Assembly: GCA_036250195.1 (NCBI GenBank)
Contig: JAVHZZ010000009.1
Coordinates: 46,973,061-47,037,060, forward strand
DNA: 64,000 bases
DNA from: Mixophyes australis
Taxonomy: Eukaryota; Chordata; Amphibia; Anura; Limnodynastidae
Direction: 5' to 3'
Part shown: positions 35,289 to 45,091 of the stretch, one piece after another
How the letters are laid out: each line of letters begins with the position of its first letter
Numbering within the stretch: position 1 is the stretch's first letter
Notes under the pieces: model-generated
The model's input: only the letters and a program-made list of their open reading frames with translations
Database searches by the model: none
What the model was told of the DNA's origin: nothing
Position numbers and translations under genes: made by a program

Positions 35289-36245
35289 CCAAAGCACTTG
35301 TAGTTCTAAATATTGTTTTAGATACTGCTGACAAATATGACTTTTGACAGCCAGAAAAATTAGTGCTTCACATTGGGGAATATGGGGCACCCCAAAAGTA
35401 CTTGTAGTGCTAAATATTTTTTTTAGATACTGCTGACAAATATAAGTTTTGACAGCCAGAAAAAATTACTGTAAAACACTGGGGAATATGGGACACCCCA
35501 AAAGCACTTGTAGTGCTAAATATTTTTTTAGATACTGCTGACAAATATGACTTTTGACAGCCAGAAAAATTAGTGTTTCACACTGGGGAATATGGGACAC
35601 CCCAAAAGCACTTGTAGTGCTAAAAATTGTTTAGATACTGCTGACAAATATGACTTTTGATAGCCAGAAAAATTACTGTAAAACACTGGGGAATATGGGA
35701 CACCCCAAAAGCACTTGGAGTGCTAAATAATTTTTTTTATACTGCTGACAAATACGACTCTTGACAGCCAGAAAAATTACTGTAAAATACTGGGGAATAT
35801 GGTACACCCCAGAAGCACTTGTAGTGCTAAAAATTGTTTTAGATACTGCTGACAAACATGACTTTTGACAGCCAGAAAAATTACTGTAAAACACTGGGGA
35901 ATATGGGACACCCCAAAAGCACTTGGAGTGCTAACAATTGTTTTAGATACTGCTGACAAATATGACTTTTGACAGGCAGAAAAATTACATTAAACCACTG
36001 GGAAATATGGGACACCCCAAAAGCACTTGGAGCGCTAAAAAATTTTTTTATACTGCTGACAAATATGACTTTTGCAGCCAGAAAAATTACAGAAACACTG
36101 GGGAATATGGGGCACCTCAAAAGCACTTGGAGTGCTAAATATTTTTTTTTTATACTGCTGACAAATATGACTTTTGACAGCCAGAAAAATTACTGCAAAA
36201 GAATGGGGAATAAGGGACACCCCAAAAGCACTTGGAGTGCCAGAA
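35289..36245. repeat. ~110-bp tandem array inside hAT copy 1
   Basis: About nine units carry TACTGCTGACAAATATGACTT, GACAGCCAGAAAAATTA, GGGGAATATGGGACACCCC and AAGCACTTGTAGTGCTAAA. The array lies between the transposase start and the right TIR. hAT copy 2 has only about three units (57085-57386). It is non-coding. Confidence 0.92.
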
Positions 36246-36622
36246 ATTGAAAAAAAAAAACCCCCTCCTCTATCCTCCTCTTACTGCTGTAACAATTGGT
36301 ATTAAGATTAGAATTGTATAGAATAGAAACTATCAAGTGTCCAATTATTGCTCTGTCCCTGCGCTGATATAGCCTGTGACATAACCCTGCTCTCTCCCTC
36401 GGTCAAATGGCGATGGATTGCTGTGGAGGTTGGTATTTCTGCTTTTCAAATCTCGCGAGAACCAAGCTCAGAAATACGAATACGTCACAATGACGTTTTG
36501 CCTCGATTTAGATTCCGAATGGGCGAGAGAGTACTGAGCATGCTCGACTCAGTTCTCGGATAGGCTAAATTCGGATGGATTCGGATCTCGGGGAACCGAG
36601 CCCGCCCATCTCTAATAAAACA

Positions 36623-37706
36623 CAACTCAACCAAAATACAAATATAGTTTTATTTGGTTAAAAATCACTAAGATCAGATAAAATACAAAGTTCAACTTAA
36701 CAAAAGTTCAACACAGTGTTTTCTCTACTTAGTGTTTGGCTGATTTAAGCAGGCAGCTGTGTTGTCGATGCCCCCCCCTTTGAACTTACATTCAAACAGG
36801 AGATTAAAATGTATGAGGGAGGGACATCGAGAAGACCATTGACACTTGGTAATTAAGAGGATTGCAGCACTAACTGCTGAAGCTTTAACATAAGTCCTTT
36901 ACAAAGATAAGTAGAAATTTGTATTATGTTAATGAACTGGGATCAAAACTAAATATTTACTTTTCGTTAGAGTTATCCTTTAATGAGCTTTCACACTGAG
37001 CACTTTTAAAAGAAAAATCAGAGTGGTTCAAGCACCTTTTTCAACAGGTATCAATCTCACCTTTATAGACAAATAGAGTGGATTTTTTTTAGAATTTTGA
37101 GTACCATGCCTAAAATATATTAAAATGACATTTAAAATTACACCCGTCATTCCCCACACTGCCCAAGGCATTCCCCTTTTCCTTAAATTGTTCAGTAATG
37201 CTCCTCTAAGTGAATGTCAAAGAAGGCACCTGGTGTACAATATTATCATCAAACAGCAGTAATTATTTACTTGTTCTTCTTTCTGTTTTCCAGAACTTTC
37301 AGATTAACAGGTTTTCAGATAAGAGATGCCATATCTGTACAGGTGAACCATTCATTGAAAAACTTGTACAGAAATGAGTTCAGGTAAATATTTACAAAAC
37401 ACACTGTATATAAAGGAAAACAGTGATGGAGTAAACAATTGTTTCTTGAATATAAATAAAATTTTCCTTTGGATTTCTTGAAATGTTTGAAAATTATTTT
37501 CCTTTGAATTACATACAACAGAACAATTTCAATTGCCAAATTTACATATCTAGAGTCAATAGACATAGTAAAACTGCAGTCCTCAGCTACACTATTACAC
37601 AGAACAGACCTTTAGCCGTGTCATTCATTTTAACTGGTTTCCAGGGATTTTGACTGAATGCTAATTGAATAAGAGGCTGATTTCTAAAGTGCTTGCTGCA
37701 GTGTCT
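36623..37706. other. No recognised feature
   Basis: AT-rich sequence with no supportable gene, TIR or tandem repeat. It may be non-repetitive host DNA. Confidence 0.4.
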
Positions 37707-38042
37707 CATCATCATCATCATCAACTATTTATATAGTGCCACTAATTCCGCAGCGCTGTACTCACTCACACCAGTCCCTGCCCCATTTGAGTTTATAATC
37801 TAAATTCCCTAACATATACACACACGGACAGAGGGCGAAAGAGACTAGGTTCAATTTGATAGAAGCCAATTAACGTACTAGTACGTTTTTGGAGTGTGGG
37901 AGGAAACCAGAGCACCCGGAGGAAATTCATACAAACACAGGGAGAACATACAAACTCCACACAGATAAGGCCATGGTAGGGAATCGATCTCATGACCCCA
38001 GTGCTGTAAAGCAGAAGTACTAAGTGCTAAGCCACCGTGTTG
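37707..38042 (-). mobile_element. tRNA-like SINE with LINE-like tail
   Basis: On the minus strand it starts with a GGCTTAGCACTTAGTAC-type head and a box-B-like GAGATCGATTCCC. The body follows (GTTTGTATGTTCTCCC, GGTTTCCTCCCACACTCC), then GTACAGCGCTGCGGAATTAG and a (GATGAT)n tail at 37707-37722. It is the mirror copy of 39051-39370. Confidence 0.8.
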
Positions 38043-38208
38043 CTTCCTTCATATAATACATCCTTCGATCCCTTTGTGCTATCTAAATGTGTTCTCTGTA
38101 CAAGAAATTGATGGATTGTGGAGCTAATTGGACAAAAACTTCCCAGTGGGGCTTTATGAGGCTGTATTCCATGGCATAAGTCTGCATATGGTAGCACAGA
38201 GTTGTAGG

Positions 38209-38570
38209 GGTAAATTTATCAAGCTAACGTTTTGGATAGTTTTATGCACTGTTCAGCTCTTCTCCAAAGAGCAGATCTTTACAGCACATGTGCAGTCCTG
38301 TCACATGACCCAGGTCCTTCAGTCAGTGCAGTTTGGATGCCTGTGCGTTTGCTTGAGTTATGAATCTGCGTATGGAATTGAAAGGAGCAACAAAGAAGCC
38401 ACCCAGGAACGCATTACGAAGACAGAGTGGTCAGTCATTTTATTTTTTGTCACTGGAACAGCAGTTTATTGGAACTGCTGTTCCTGTGTAGGTTTTTTGA
38501 AAAATATCAATGTGATAAGGATTGAAAACTATTTAAATTTTTTTGCGGTGTGTCTTAAATATGCCCCATA
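38209..38570. mobile_element. Possible MITE
   Basis: GGGGTAAATTTATCAAGC at the left and TTAAATATGCCCC at the right are imperfect inverted ends of a type common to frog MITEs. There is little internal symmetry. A 147-codon open frame across it (38128-38571) has no recognisable domain and is not called. Confidence 0.35.
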
Positions 38571-39050
38571 ATGAGTATATGTATTGGAATAGTGAAGATG
38601 GAGATAATGCAGTCAACATGTAAATTGTAATTAATTCTGAGATACATACACACATACACGCAGTTACATATACATAATTAATAAGATATTGTACCTACAC
38701 ATGGAGTGTCATCTATTATATGTACCACGTGTAACATTATGCTATTGAAATTATATTATGACATTATTGTACAAGCAAAGGTTCTATTTCATACATATAT
38801 ATCTGTGTTGTGTTGTGTGGTTATGAATTTGTAATGTCTTGATGCAGAAGATATTATATATAGAAATCTGTGTGATACATTCAATTAGGTTTAAGGGATT
38901 GAAGTAGGAGTGTCATAAGATGAAAAGTGTAAACGCGTATGGTAATGTAACAAGCGTATCCAGAAATAGAATAAGAACATAGTGTGCACAATTATGGCGT
39001 AAATATGGATTCTTTTACATCATACCAGGGCAGAAAACCATAAAAAGCCT
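38571..39050. other. No recognised feature
   Basis: AT-rich sequence, nothing supportable. Confidence 0.45.
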
Positions 39051-39370
39051 GGTGGCTTAGTGGCTAGCACTTCTTCCTCGCAGCACTGGGGTCATGAGTT
39101 CAATTCCCGACCAAGACCTTATCTGTGAGGAGTTTGTATTTTCTTCCTAGATTAGCGTGGGTTTTCTCCAGGTGCTCTGGTTTCCTCCCACACTCCAAAA
39201 ACATATTAATAGGTTAATTGGCTGCTACCAAGTTGACCTTAGTCTGTGTGTGTGTGTTAGGTAATTTAGACTGTAAGCTTCAATGGGACAGGGACTGATG
39301 TGAATAACAAATATTCTCTGTACAGTGCTGCGAAATTAGGTGCAACTTATACATAAATGATGATGATGAC
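39051..39370 (+). mobile_element. tRNA-like SINE with LINE-like tail
   Basis: The head GGTGGCTTAGTGGCTAGCAC resembles a tRNA A box (TGGCTTAGTGG), and GAGTTCAATTCCCGACC a B box, with spacing that fits a Pol III internal promoter. The body follows (TGGGTTTTCTCCAGGTGC, TTTCCTCCCACACTCC), then a tail TGTACAGTGCTGCGAAATTAGG and (ATGATG)n. The tail resembles the LINE tail at 52695-52763 (TGTACGGCGCTGCGGAAATC, AAATAAATGATAATAAT). Confidence 0.82.
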
Positions 39371-39820
39371 CTCTTGTGTTTGGAAATATTTTCATCCCAA
39401 CCCAGACATTTGTCAAGGCATCTGTAGCGTTTGTGATTCCACAATAAGCAGAGATAGGGACTGTGACAGGATCACTGATAAATAACTTCTGGTATAAATG
39501 TATTTAAAGGAAATAATGCAGGGCGCATATTTTTATAATTGCTCATGTACTTATTTTTGATATTGTGTATATTTTGAGATAAGAAATCGTTATTTGTGAG
39601 ACTAGGTTAGAACATTTGTTTTTCTGTTTTAACTTTTCTAAAGGCTTATTTCTGATGTATATATCTGATACAATGAGCCTTTGTGGATGGAGGTCTTTTG
39701 TGTATTGGGATGTGTTTTGTATGGAAGTGTCATTGTTTGGGGTTTGTAAGGTTGCTAGTGGAAACCTCCAATTAGGCATATGGAGAGGTAGTCTAATAGC
39801 AGGAATTGCTAACTAAGTTT
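39371..39820. other. No recognised feature
   Basis: No supportable gene or repeat. Confidence 0.4.
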
Positions 39821-40581
39821 TGTGATGTAGTGTCAATTGCCTACTCTCGCCAAAGGCCCAGCAGGGGGTCGTTACTGTGTGGCCCTTTGTCAGATTGTTC
39901 AAACCTTTCTAAACATTGTAAACAGCATGTGAAACAGGACATCACAGCGTCTCTAGAATTTCCTAGATAAGTGTAAATATTGTTGGCTTTGCAGTGCATG
40001 CAAATCCATCTTTGTGTAAACACATTGCTTCCTGATTCTAAAAATAGACTGTGTCCAAACTGTATAAAAGGCACTGGCTTGTATTGAAAGTTGTTGTTCT
40101 GATTTCATCTGACCTGATCACCTAGTACCTTTAACGAGTGTGAGAGACCTGCTTGGAAACATCTTCAAAATTGCTGTATTCCTGTGACCTGCAGATTAGA
40201 CCCTAAATCTAATGCATTCTACGGATGTTTCTGAGGTTGGAGCCAGCTTTTCCGGTACCACCACTCTGCCTGCTACCCTGCAGCCCAGGTCAGTGTAATA
40301 GGCCACGGAGGATCCATCAACAGCAACCTTGATCCATTGTAAGAGGTCGGGAGTACCAGTCCGGGTACACCAGTAACGGGGTACACTCTCAGCGTCAGTT
40401 ACCCAGAAGAAACCCGATGCTGGATGCCAGTTAAGGAATCCAGTGGTGGCAGTATTTGTAAGCCCCTCCTACTGCGGGAAGAGGGCGCATTTGGGATAAT
40501 GAAAGGGAACAGTGTCAAAGTAAGCCCAGCCGGTTCCCAGTAACAACAGACAGGGTGGCATAGGCGGTCCATCCTGTCACA
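39821..40581 (+). mobile_element. LTR-like block
   Basis: TGTGATGTAG...CTGTCACA gives inverted TGTGA/TCACA tips. A TATAAAAGGCAC box lies near 40062, with GC-richer sequence downstream. I found no TSD and no adjoining gag or pol, so a solo LTR is only a suggestion. Confidence 0.35.
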
Positions 40582-40959
40582 GGGATGTTATTTATCTAGG
40601 CACCTCCTCCCTGTTACATAATTTGCAGCAAGTTCATTCAAGTAGTTTTTGAAAAGATGGAAAATTGTGTATAGTAACAAACAGCCCAGCATCAGCTAGC
40701 ATCCAAAAGAATAGACACCTCATTTTATCTTCACCATCAACAACATCATCACCCTCTTCATTATTAGTGCGCATTCCAGTATCCATTTTTCAAATTCAAA
40801 TTGACAATCCATGATTTCCCAGAGACCTCCTTGTGCGATACAGGTGCTGCTTCTGCTGGAGGTGATTCTTCTATACAGAAGGGTACCAAGAAGAGTAAAC
40901 ATAATTTTACACAACAATTACACAGGTATGCAACCAAAAAGCTGTTTTCATAATTTTAT

Positions 40960-42399
40960 CTGATTCTTATGTTTTTTGGTGCGCTGAATTAAAAAATGAC
41001 CACCGTTTTTTCCTAGGACGTCAGGTTTTTTCACAATAGTAATGTGCCTTGGTAAAACAGGTAGCTGGAAATCGCTAAATTTCAAATTCATCATACTTGG
41101 GGGAAAAAAACTGAACATGGAAAAACAAATTTATTTTCACTGCCAGTGCTCCCAAAAACATGAAAATACATGTTTATTGGTCCTGATGGTGATCACTGCA
41201 TTGTTGAGTGTGCTTGCTAGGGCCTGCCTGGACATGTTCTTTCATGCATTAACTTGTTCTCTGATTCCTCCACAATCTTGTATTTCATTTCAGTCGTCAT
41301 CCTGCTATTGTCTGTGTGGTTCAAAATTAGTGCAATGCCTCCAAGAAAGTGTGTAAATTCGCCTGACATTTTCTGTTTCATATGTGGAGAGTTCATGGTG
41401 AAAAAGCAGCAGAAACTGCAGAAACCAAAACTGGTTGGTATGTGGGGATTTAAAAGTATTGTGTATACTGCTGGAACAACAGGCTGGGTACACCAAATAC
41501 CCTTGTTTTCTATGTTTATGGGACAGTAGAGACCGACAAAATCACTGGAAGCAAAAAAATTGGACACCAAGAAGTCTAGTTGTTGGTGAAAAGAATGTTC
41601 TCAGAAATACATTGGTACCCCCTGAGAAGGTTTTATTACCACCACTCCATATAAAATTAGGATTAATGAAGCAATTTGTTAAGGCACTGCCCAAAGATAG
41701 CGAATGCTTCAAATAGTTGGGATCCAAGTTTCCAGGTTTAACGGAGGCAAAACTGAAAGAGTGGGGTTTTTGTTGGCCCGGATATTAGAAAACTCATATC
41801 CGACAAAGACTTCATCAGTTCAAAGACTCCATCTCAAAAAGAATCATGGGTTGCCTTTACTGTGGTCATAAAAAACTTTTTGGGAAACCAAAAGGACCCA
41901 AATTACAAGGAAGTGGTGGAAAAAATGTTGAAAGCGTTCCACAAGCTTGGTTGCTCCATGAGCTTAAAAATCCATTTTCTCAACTCACACCTTGACTATT
42001 TTCCTGAAAATTTGGGAGCAGTGAGTGAAGAGCAGGGAGAATATTTCCATCAAGATATAAAAGAAATGGAAAGAAGGTATCAAGGGAAATGGAGTGTTAC
42101 GAGGATGGCTGACTACTGCTGGATATTGTACAGGGATCTTCCGGAAGCCACCTACAAGAGGAAAAGCTCAAAAAGAAGTTTAGAGTTTAAAAAAGATGAT
42201 TTCACAAGCAATCTACTTGAGTTTGGTGTTAATTTTGTTGTCACCTGTGCAAATGAGTTAATATTTTTCATGTAAATTAAATATTTTGCGATAAGAGATT
42301 TTTTTAAACGATGACCACCCGTTTGTTCGAAAACCTGACGTCCCAGGACAAAACGGCTGTCATTTTTGGATTCAGCGCACCAAAAAACGTAAGAATCAG
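40960..42399 (+). mobile_element. TIR transposon of an unassigned family
   Basis: The left end CTGATTCTTATGTTTTTTGG continues through GCGCTGAATTAAAAAATGAC to CCTAGGACGTCAGG. The right end is its reverse complement (CCTGACGTCCC ... GTAAGAATCAG). By eye there are 7 mismatches in ~72 bp. The only gene inside is the remnant at 41335-42275. TSD is not evident: the flanks are TTTTAT and TCAACT. The insert interrupts a hAT fossil, which brackets both boundaries. Confidence 0.82.
41335..42275 (+). pseudogene. Remnant of a widespread animal TE-associated protein family
   Basis: The frame starts MPPRKCVNSPDIFCFICGEF, a Cys-containing N terminus. It then jumps, by an apparent internal deletion and frameshift near 41435, to QQAGYTKYPCFLCLWDSRDR, VLLPPLHIKLGLMKQFVKAL and, after a stop at ~41716 and another shift, DPNYKEVVEKMLKAFHKLGC, NSHLDYFPENLGAVSEEQGE, FHQDIKEMERRYQGKW and ADYCW. 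I recognise these blocks from hypothetical proteins found in many invertebrate and some vertebrate genomes, but I do not recall an accepted superfamily name. The Asp/Glu-rich C-terminal block could belong to an RNase-H-like nuclease; that is speculation. Its place between TIRs supports a transposase role. Confidence 0.7.
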
Positions 42400-43598
42400 T
42401 CAACTAAACCAAAACTGCTGTCCAAATATTTTGTTTTGCAGACCTGTGTTATCTGTAAAGCAAGCATTTGCAAGACGAACCAAGTATGACAGTCCACATA
42501 CTGTTGCACAGTGGATCACTAAAGCCATGACAGCTATGTTAGCATTAGTTATGCGTCCAATTTGAACCATCAATGCACCAGGTTTTAGCAGCTTAGTTGA
42601 GGTCAAGTGTCCACTCTACCAAATTTTATCTCGATTCCATTTCTCCCGAGCAGCAATTCCTCAGCTGTACCAGGACATTAAACAAAAAGTATTTCAGTCC
42701 CTAAAAAATGTTTTTGTACCGACTGTCCATTTAACTATGGATATGTGAACAAGCGGCACTGGTCAAACAGACCACATGACCGTGACAGCTCACTGGGTTG
42801 TGTACACAGCAGCAGCACAGGTAGCTTTACCATCATCATCATCCTCCTCATCATTTCAGCATAGTATTTCTTGCATTCAGTGCCTGTTCATTCACAGACA
42901 ATCTACACTTTGTTTTGCTGGTTTCAGGAAGAAACATACCTGTGTCAATCTTATGGGAAAAAAAATAGGAATGCCATAGCAAGATGGCTCACCCTGCTAA
43001 GTCTCTCCTCAGGATTCCTCATTGTCGATAATGGAGAGAATATTGTGTGTGCATTACACCCAATAAACTTGGTGGTGCAGAGTTTCTGTAAAAACAAGAG
43101 TTCGGAACAGGAGATGCTGTCCATGGCCCATAAAATTTCTGGGCATTTTCAATATTCAGCGGCTGCATGAAGAACATTGCAGCAGTTGCAAACAAAATAT
43201 CATCTGCCATACCACTAACTGAAACAAAAGGTAGTATCAAGGTGGAAGTCCACACTTTATATGCTTCAGTGATTACAGGAACAGCAAACGCCCATCAAGA
43301 CCTACACATCAAGCCACGAGATAGAGAGAGGGGGGGATCCGATTTATGCAGGCTACTGAAACCATTTTAAATTATAACAAACAAAGTGAGTTCAGACACT
43401 GTCAGCCTGAGTTAAGTCATACCCCTAATCAAACTACTGGAAAAGTAGCTGAAGTAGGAGATACAACTTACCGATTCTTATAAGTATGTTCGCCTTGTAG
43501 ATCAAGTTCTTTATTTACTTCGCCAAGACCCAAGGGTTTGCAGCATCTTGAAATTGGATAATTATATTTTGGCAACCATGCTTGATCCTAGGTTTAAG

Positions 43599-44412
43599 TG
43601 ATATGTCTTCGCTGCCTTGCCAAGTTGTCCCTGTGGTCCTCAGGCTCTGCTGGTTTCAGACTTCTCTGTAAGATGCTGTCCAGTCTGTCTCCACTCCAGA
43701 GATCCCTTCAAAATCAGAGTATGGGTGTGGCCATTTTGGATTCAGTCACAAAATTCCTATCAGGTGATAACAGCCTCCATTAGAGGTTTCCCTCCAAACC
43801 CAATTAATGGGACATGCCATCTTGGACTTAGTCACCTGAATTATCACAGCAACACAGAGTGCTGATTTAGCCCATGTGACTACAGTCTCCAATCAGGAAA
43901 CAACTGTCAGTATAAAATGACTTCCTGGAGCCCTTACCAGTTGCCAGTTCAATGTTGTATTTCAGATGCCAACCTGGTCCCAGCAGTCTGCAGTCTTGCT
44001 ATTAATCCAGCTCAGACAGTGCAGTTTGCATTCCGGCTCCAGTCTGATTACATTGATCCGGTTCCAGCATTCTGGATAGAGCGATCCACTTCCATCATTC
44101 CTGTTCAAGCAATCCACTTCCAGCATTCTGGTTACAGCGATTCGGTTACAGCATTCCGGTCACTGCATTCCACTTCCAGCATTCTGGTTCTAGCATTTCG
44201 GTTCAAACAATCCACTTCCAGCATTCGAGCTCGAGTCGTGTTACAGAAATCAACTTCCAGCATTCCGGTTACTGCATTCTGTTTCCAGTCCGGCTACAGC
44301 ATTCCAGTTCCTGTTTGCTTTACTCTGCTACTGTAATCACCATCTGCACCAGTCCTACATTATCAGGTCATCCAGCTTTGTTCACATAGTCACCAGTTCA
44401 GCTCCAAAGACA
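43599..44412 (+). mobile_element. LTR-like block with short tandem units
   Basis: It follows the broken hAT fossil, beginning near TGATATGTC and ending AAAGACA directly before the Gypsy B LTR. It has a TATAAAATG box at ~43912. From ~44030 to 44310 there are ~20-bp units (CCAGCATTC(T/C)GGTTACAGC and CAATCCACTTCCAGC). No TSD can be checked because another element abuts it. Confidence 0.4.
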
Positions 44413-44413
44413 C

Positions 44414-45091
44414 TGTTAGGAACCCCCACAGCCAGCAACACAAAACCCGGAGTCTGCTCAGAAGTCTGGTTTTCGTTGGATCCCCTAGTGGTGGGGACAG
44501 ACTTGGCCGCAGACAGCTGAGGGTCGTGAATTGTGCGCGGACTGGGGAGAACCCAGCGATAGCAGATGGGAGTGATAGCAGAGTGAGGTCAGGCGAGGGT
44601 CGAGGCCGGCAGCAAACAGAATATCCAGGACACGAACCGGAGTCAGAGGTCACAGGCAAATCAGCAGTGTAGAAATCCAGGCAAAGAGGTTAAAAGGGCA
44701 CAGGCAATCAAACAGAGTCAGGAATCAGGCAAAAGGTCAGCAACGAAGAATCAATCCAAAAAGGTACAGCCACCAGGAACACAAGCAGGCTAGTCAGCAG
44801 AAGCAGGAACTATAAATGGCAGGGAAGGATTGCCCCTCCCTGCTTTAAATACAAGTACTGGCCAATAGGAAGTGCCAGAGGCACAGGAGTTAAGTGGCCA
44901 GCTGTTCCTTCTTAGTTTGGGCACGCGACCGGCTGCCCTGGATGCCGGGATGCGGCGCTACACAAGGGGAGTGTTCCGACGGTCGGGGTAAAGCGTAAAT
45001 GACGTCCCGGTCGTCATGGCGACGGCCAGGACGTCCGGCAGCAGACGGGAGCGAGTTGCGGCGGTGCTCAGAGCCGCCGCGGCTCGTATCA
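44414..45091 (-). repeat. Gypsy B 3' LTR
   Basis: 678 bp from TGTTAGGAACCCCC to GCTCGTATCA on plus. It matches 48926-49308 closely (shared CACAAAACCCGGAGTCTGC, GACAGACTTGGCCGCA). No TSD can be checked because the other end is truncated. Confidence 0.9.

Larger units (their letters stand above)
29892..36614 (-). mobile_element. hAT transposon copy 1, full length but defective
   Basis: The ends TAGAGATGCTCAC and GGGCGGGCTCGG(...)CCCATCTCTA share the TAGAGATG tip typical of hAT elements. The flanks are ATAAAAAC (29884-29891) and ATAAAACA (36615-36622), a near-match consistent with an 8-bp TSD. The element holds a minus-strand ZBED-type transposase, a Penelope-like insertion and a tandem array near its transposase-start end. 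A second copy starts at 54762. Confidence 0.88.
40780..43610 (+). pseudogene. Diverged hAT transposase fossil, split by another transposon
   Basis: Plus-strand frames read GGDSSIQKGTKKSK (~40860), then beyond the insert VLSVKQAFARRTKYDSPH, PTVHLTMDM (first-Asp region, followed by a stop), LIVDNGENIV (second-Asp region), EQEMLSMAHKISGHF and DNYILATMLDPRFK. These match, segment by segment, the transposase of the hAT at 29892-36614 but are much more diverged and on the other strand. The piece ends at ~43610, where an LTR-like block begins, so the dimerisation end is lost. The 40960-42399 element sits inside it. Confidence 0.8.

Noticed and set aside
38128..38571. 147-codon open frame as a possible gene
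   Set aside because: No recognisable domain, overlaps a likely MITE, and is AT-rich with Cys/Phe-rich composition typical of chance frames.
39821..40581. Endogenous retrovirus provirus
   Set aside because: Only an LTR-like block is visible; no gag, pol or env reading lies next to it, and no TSD was found.
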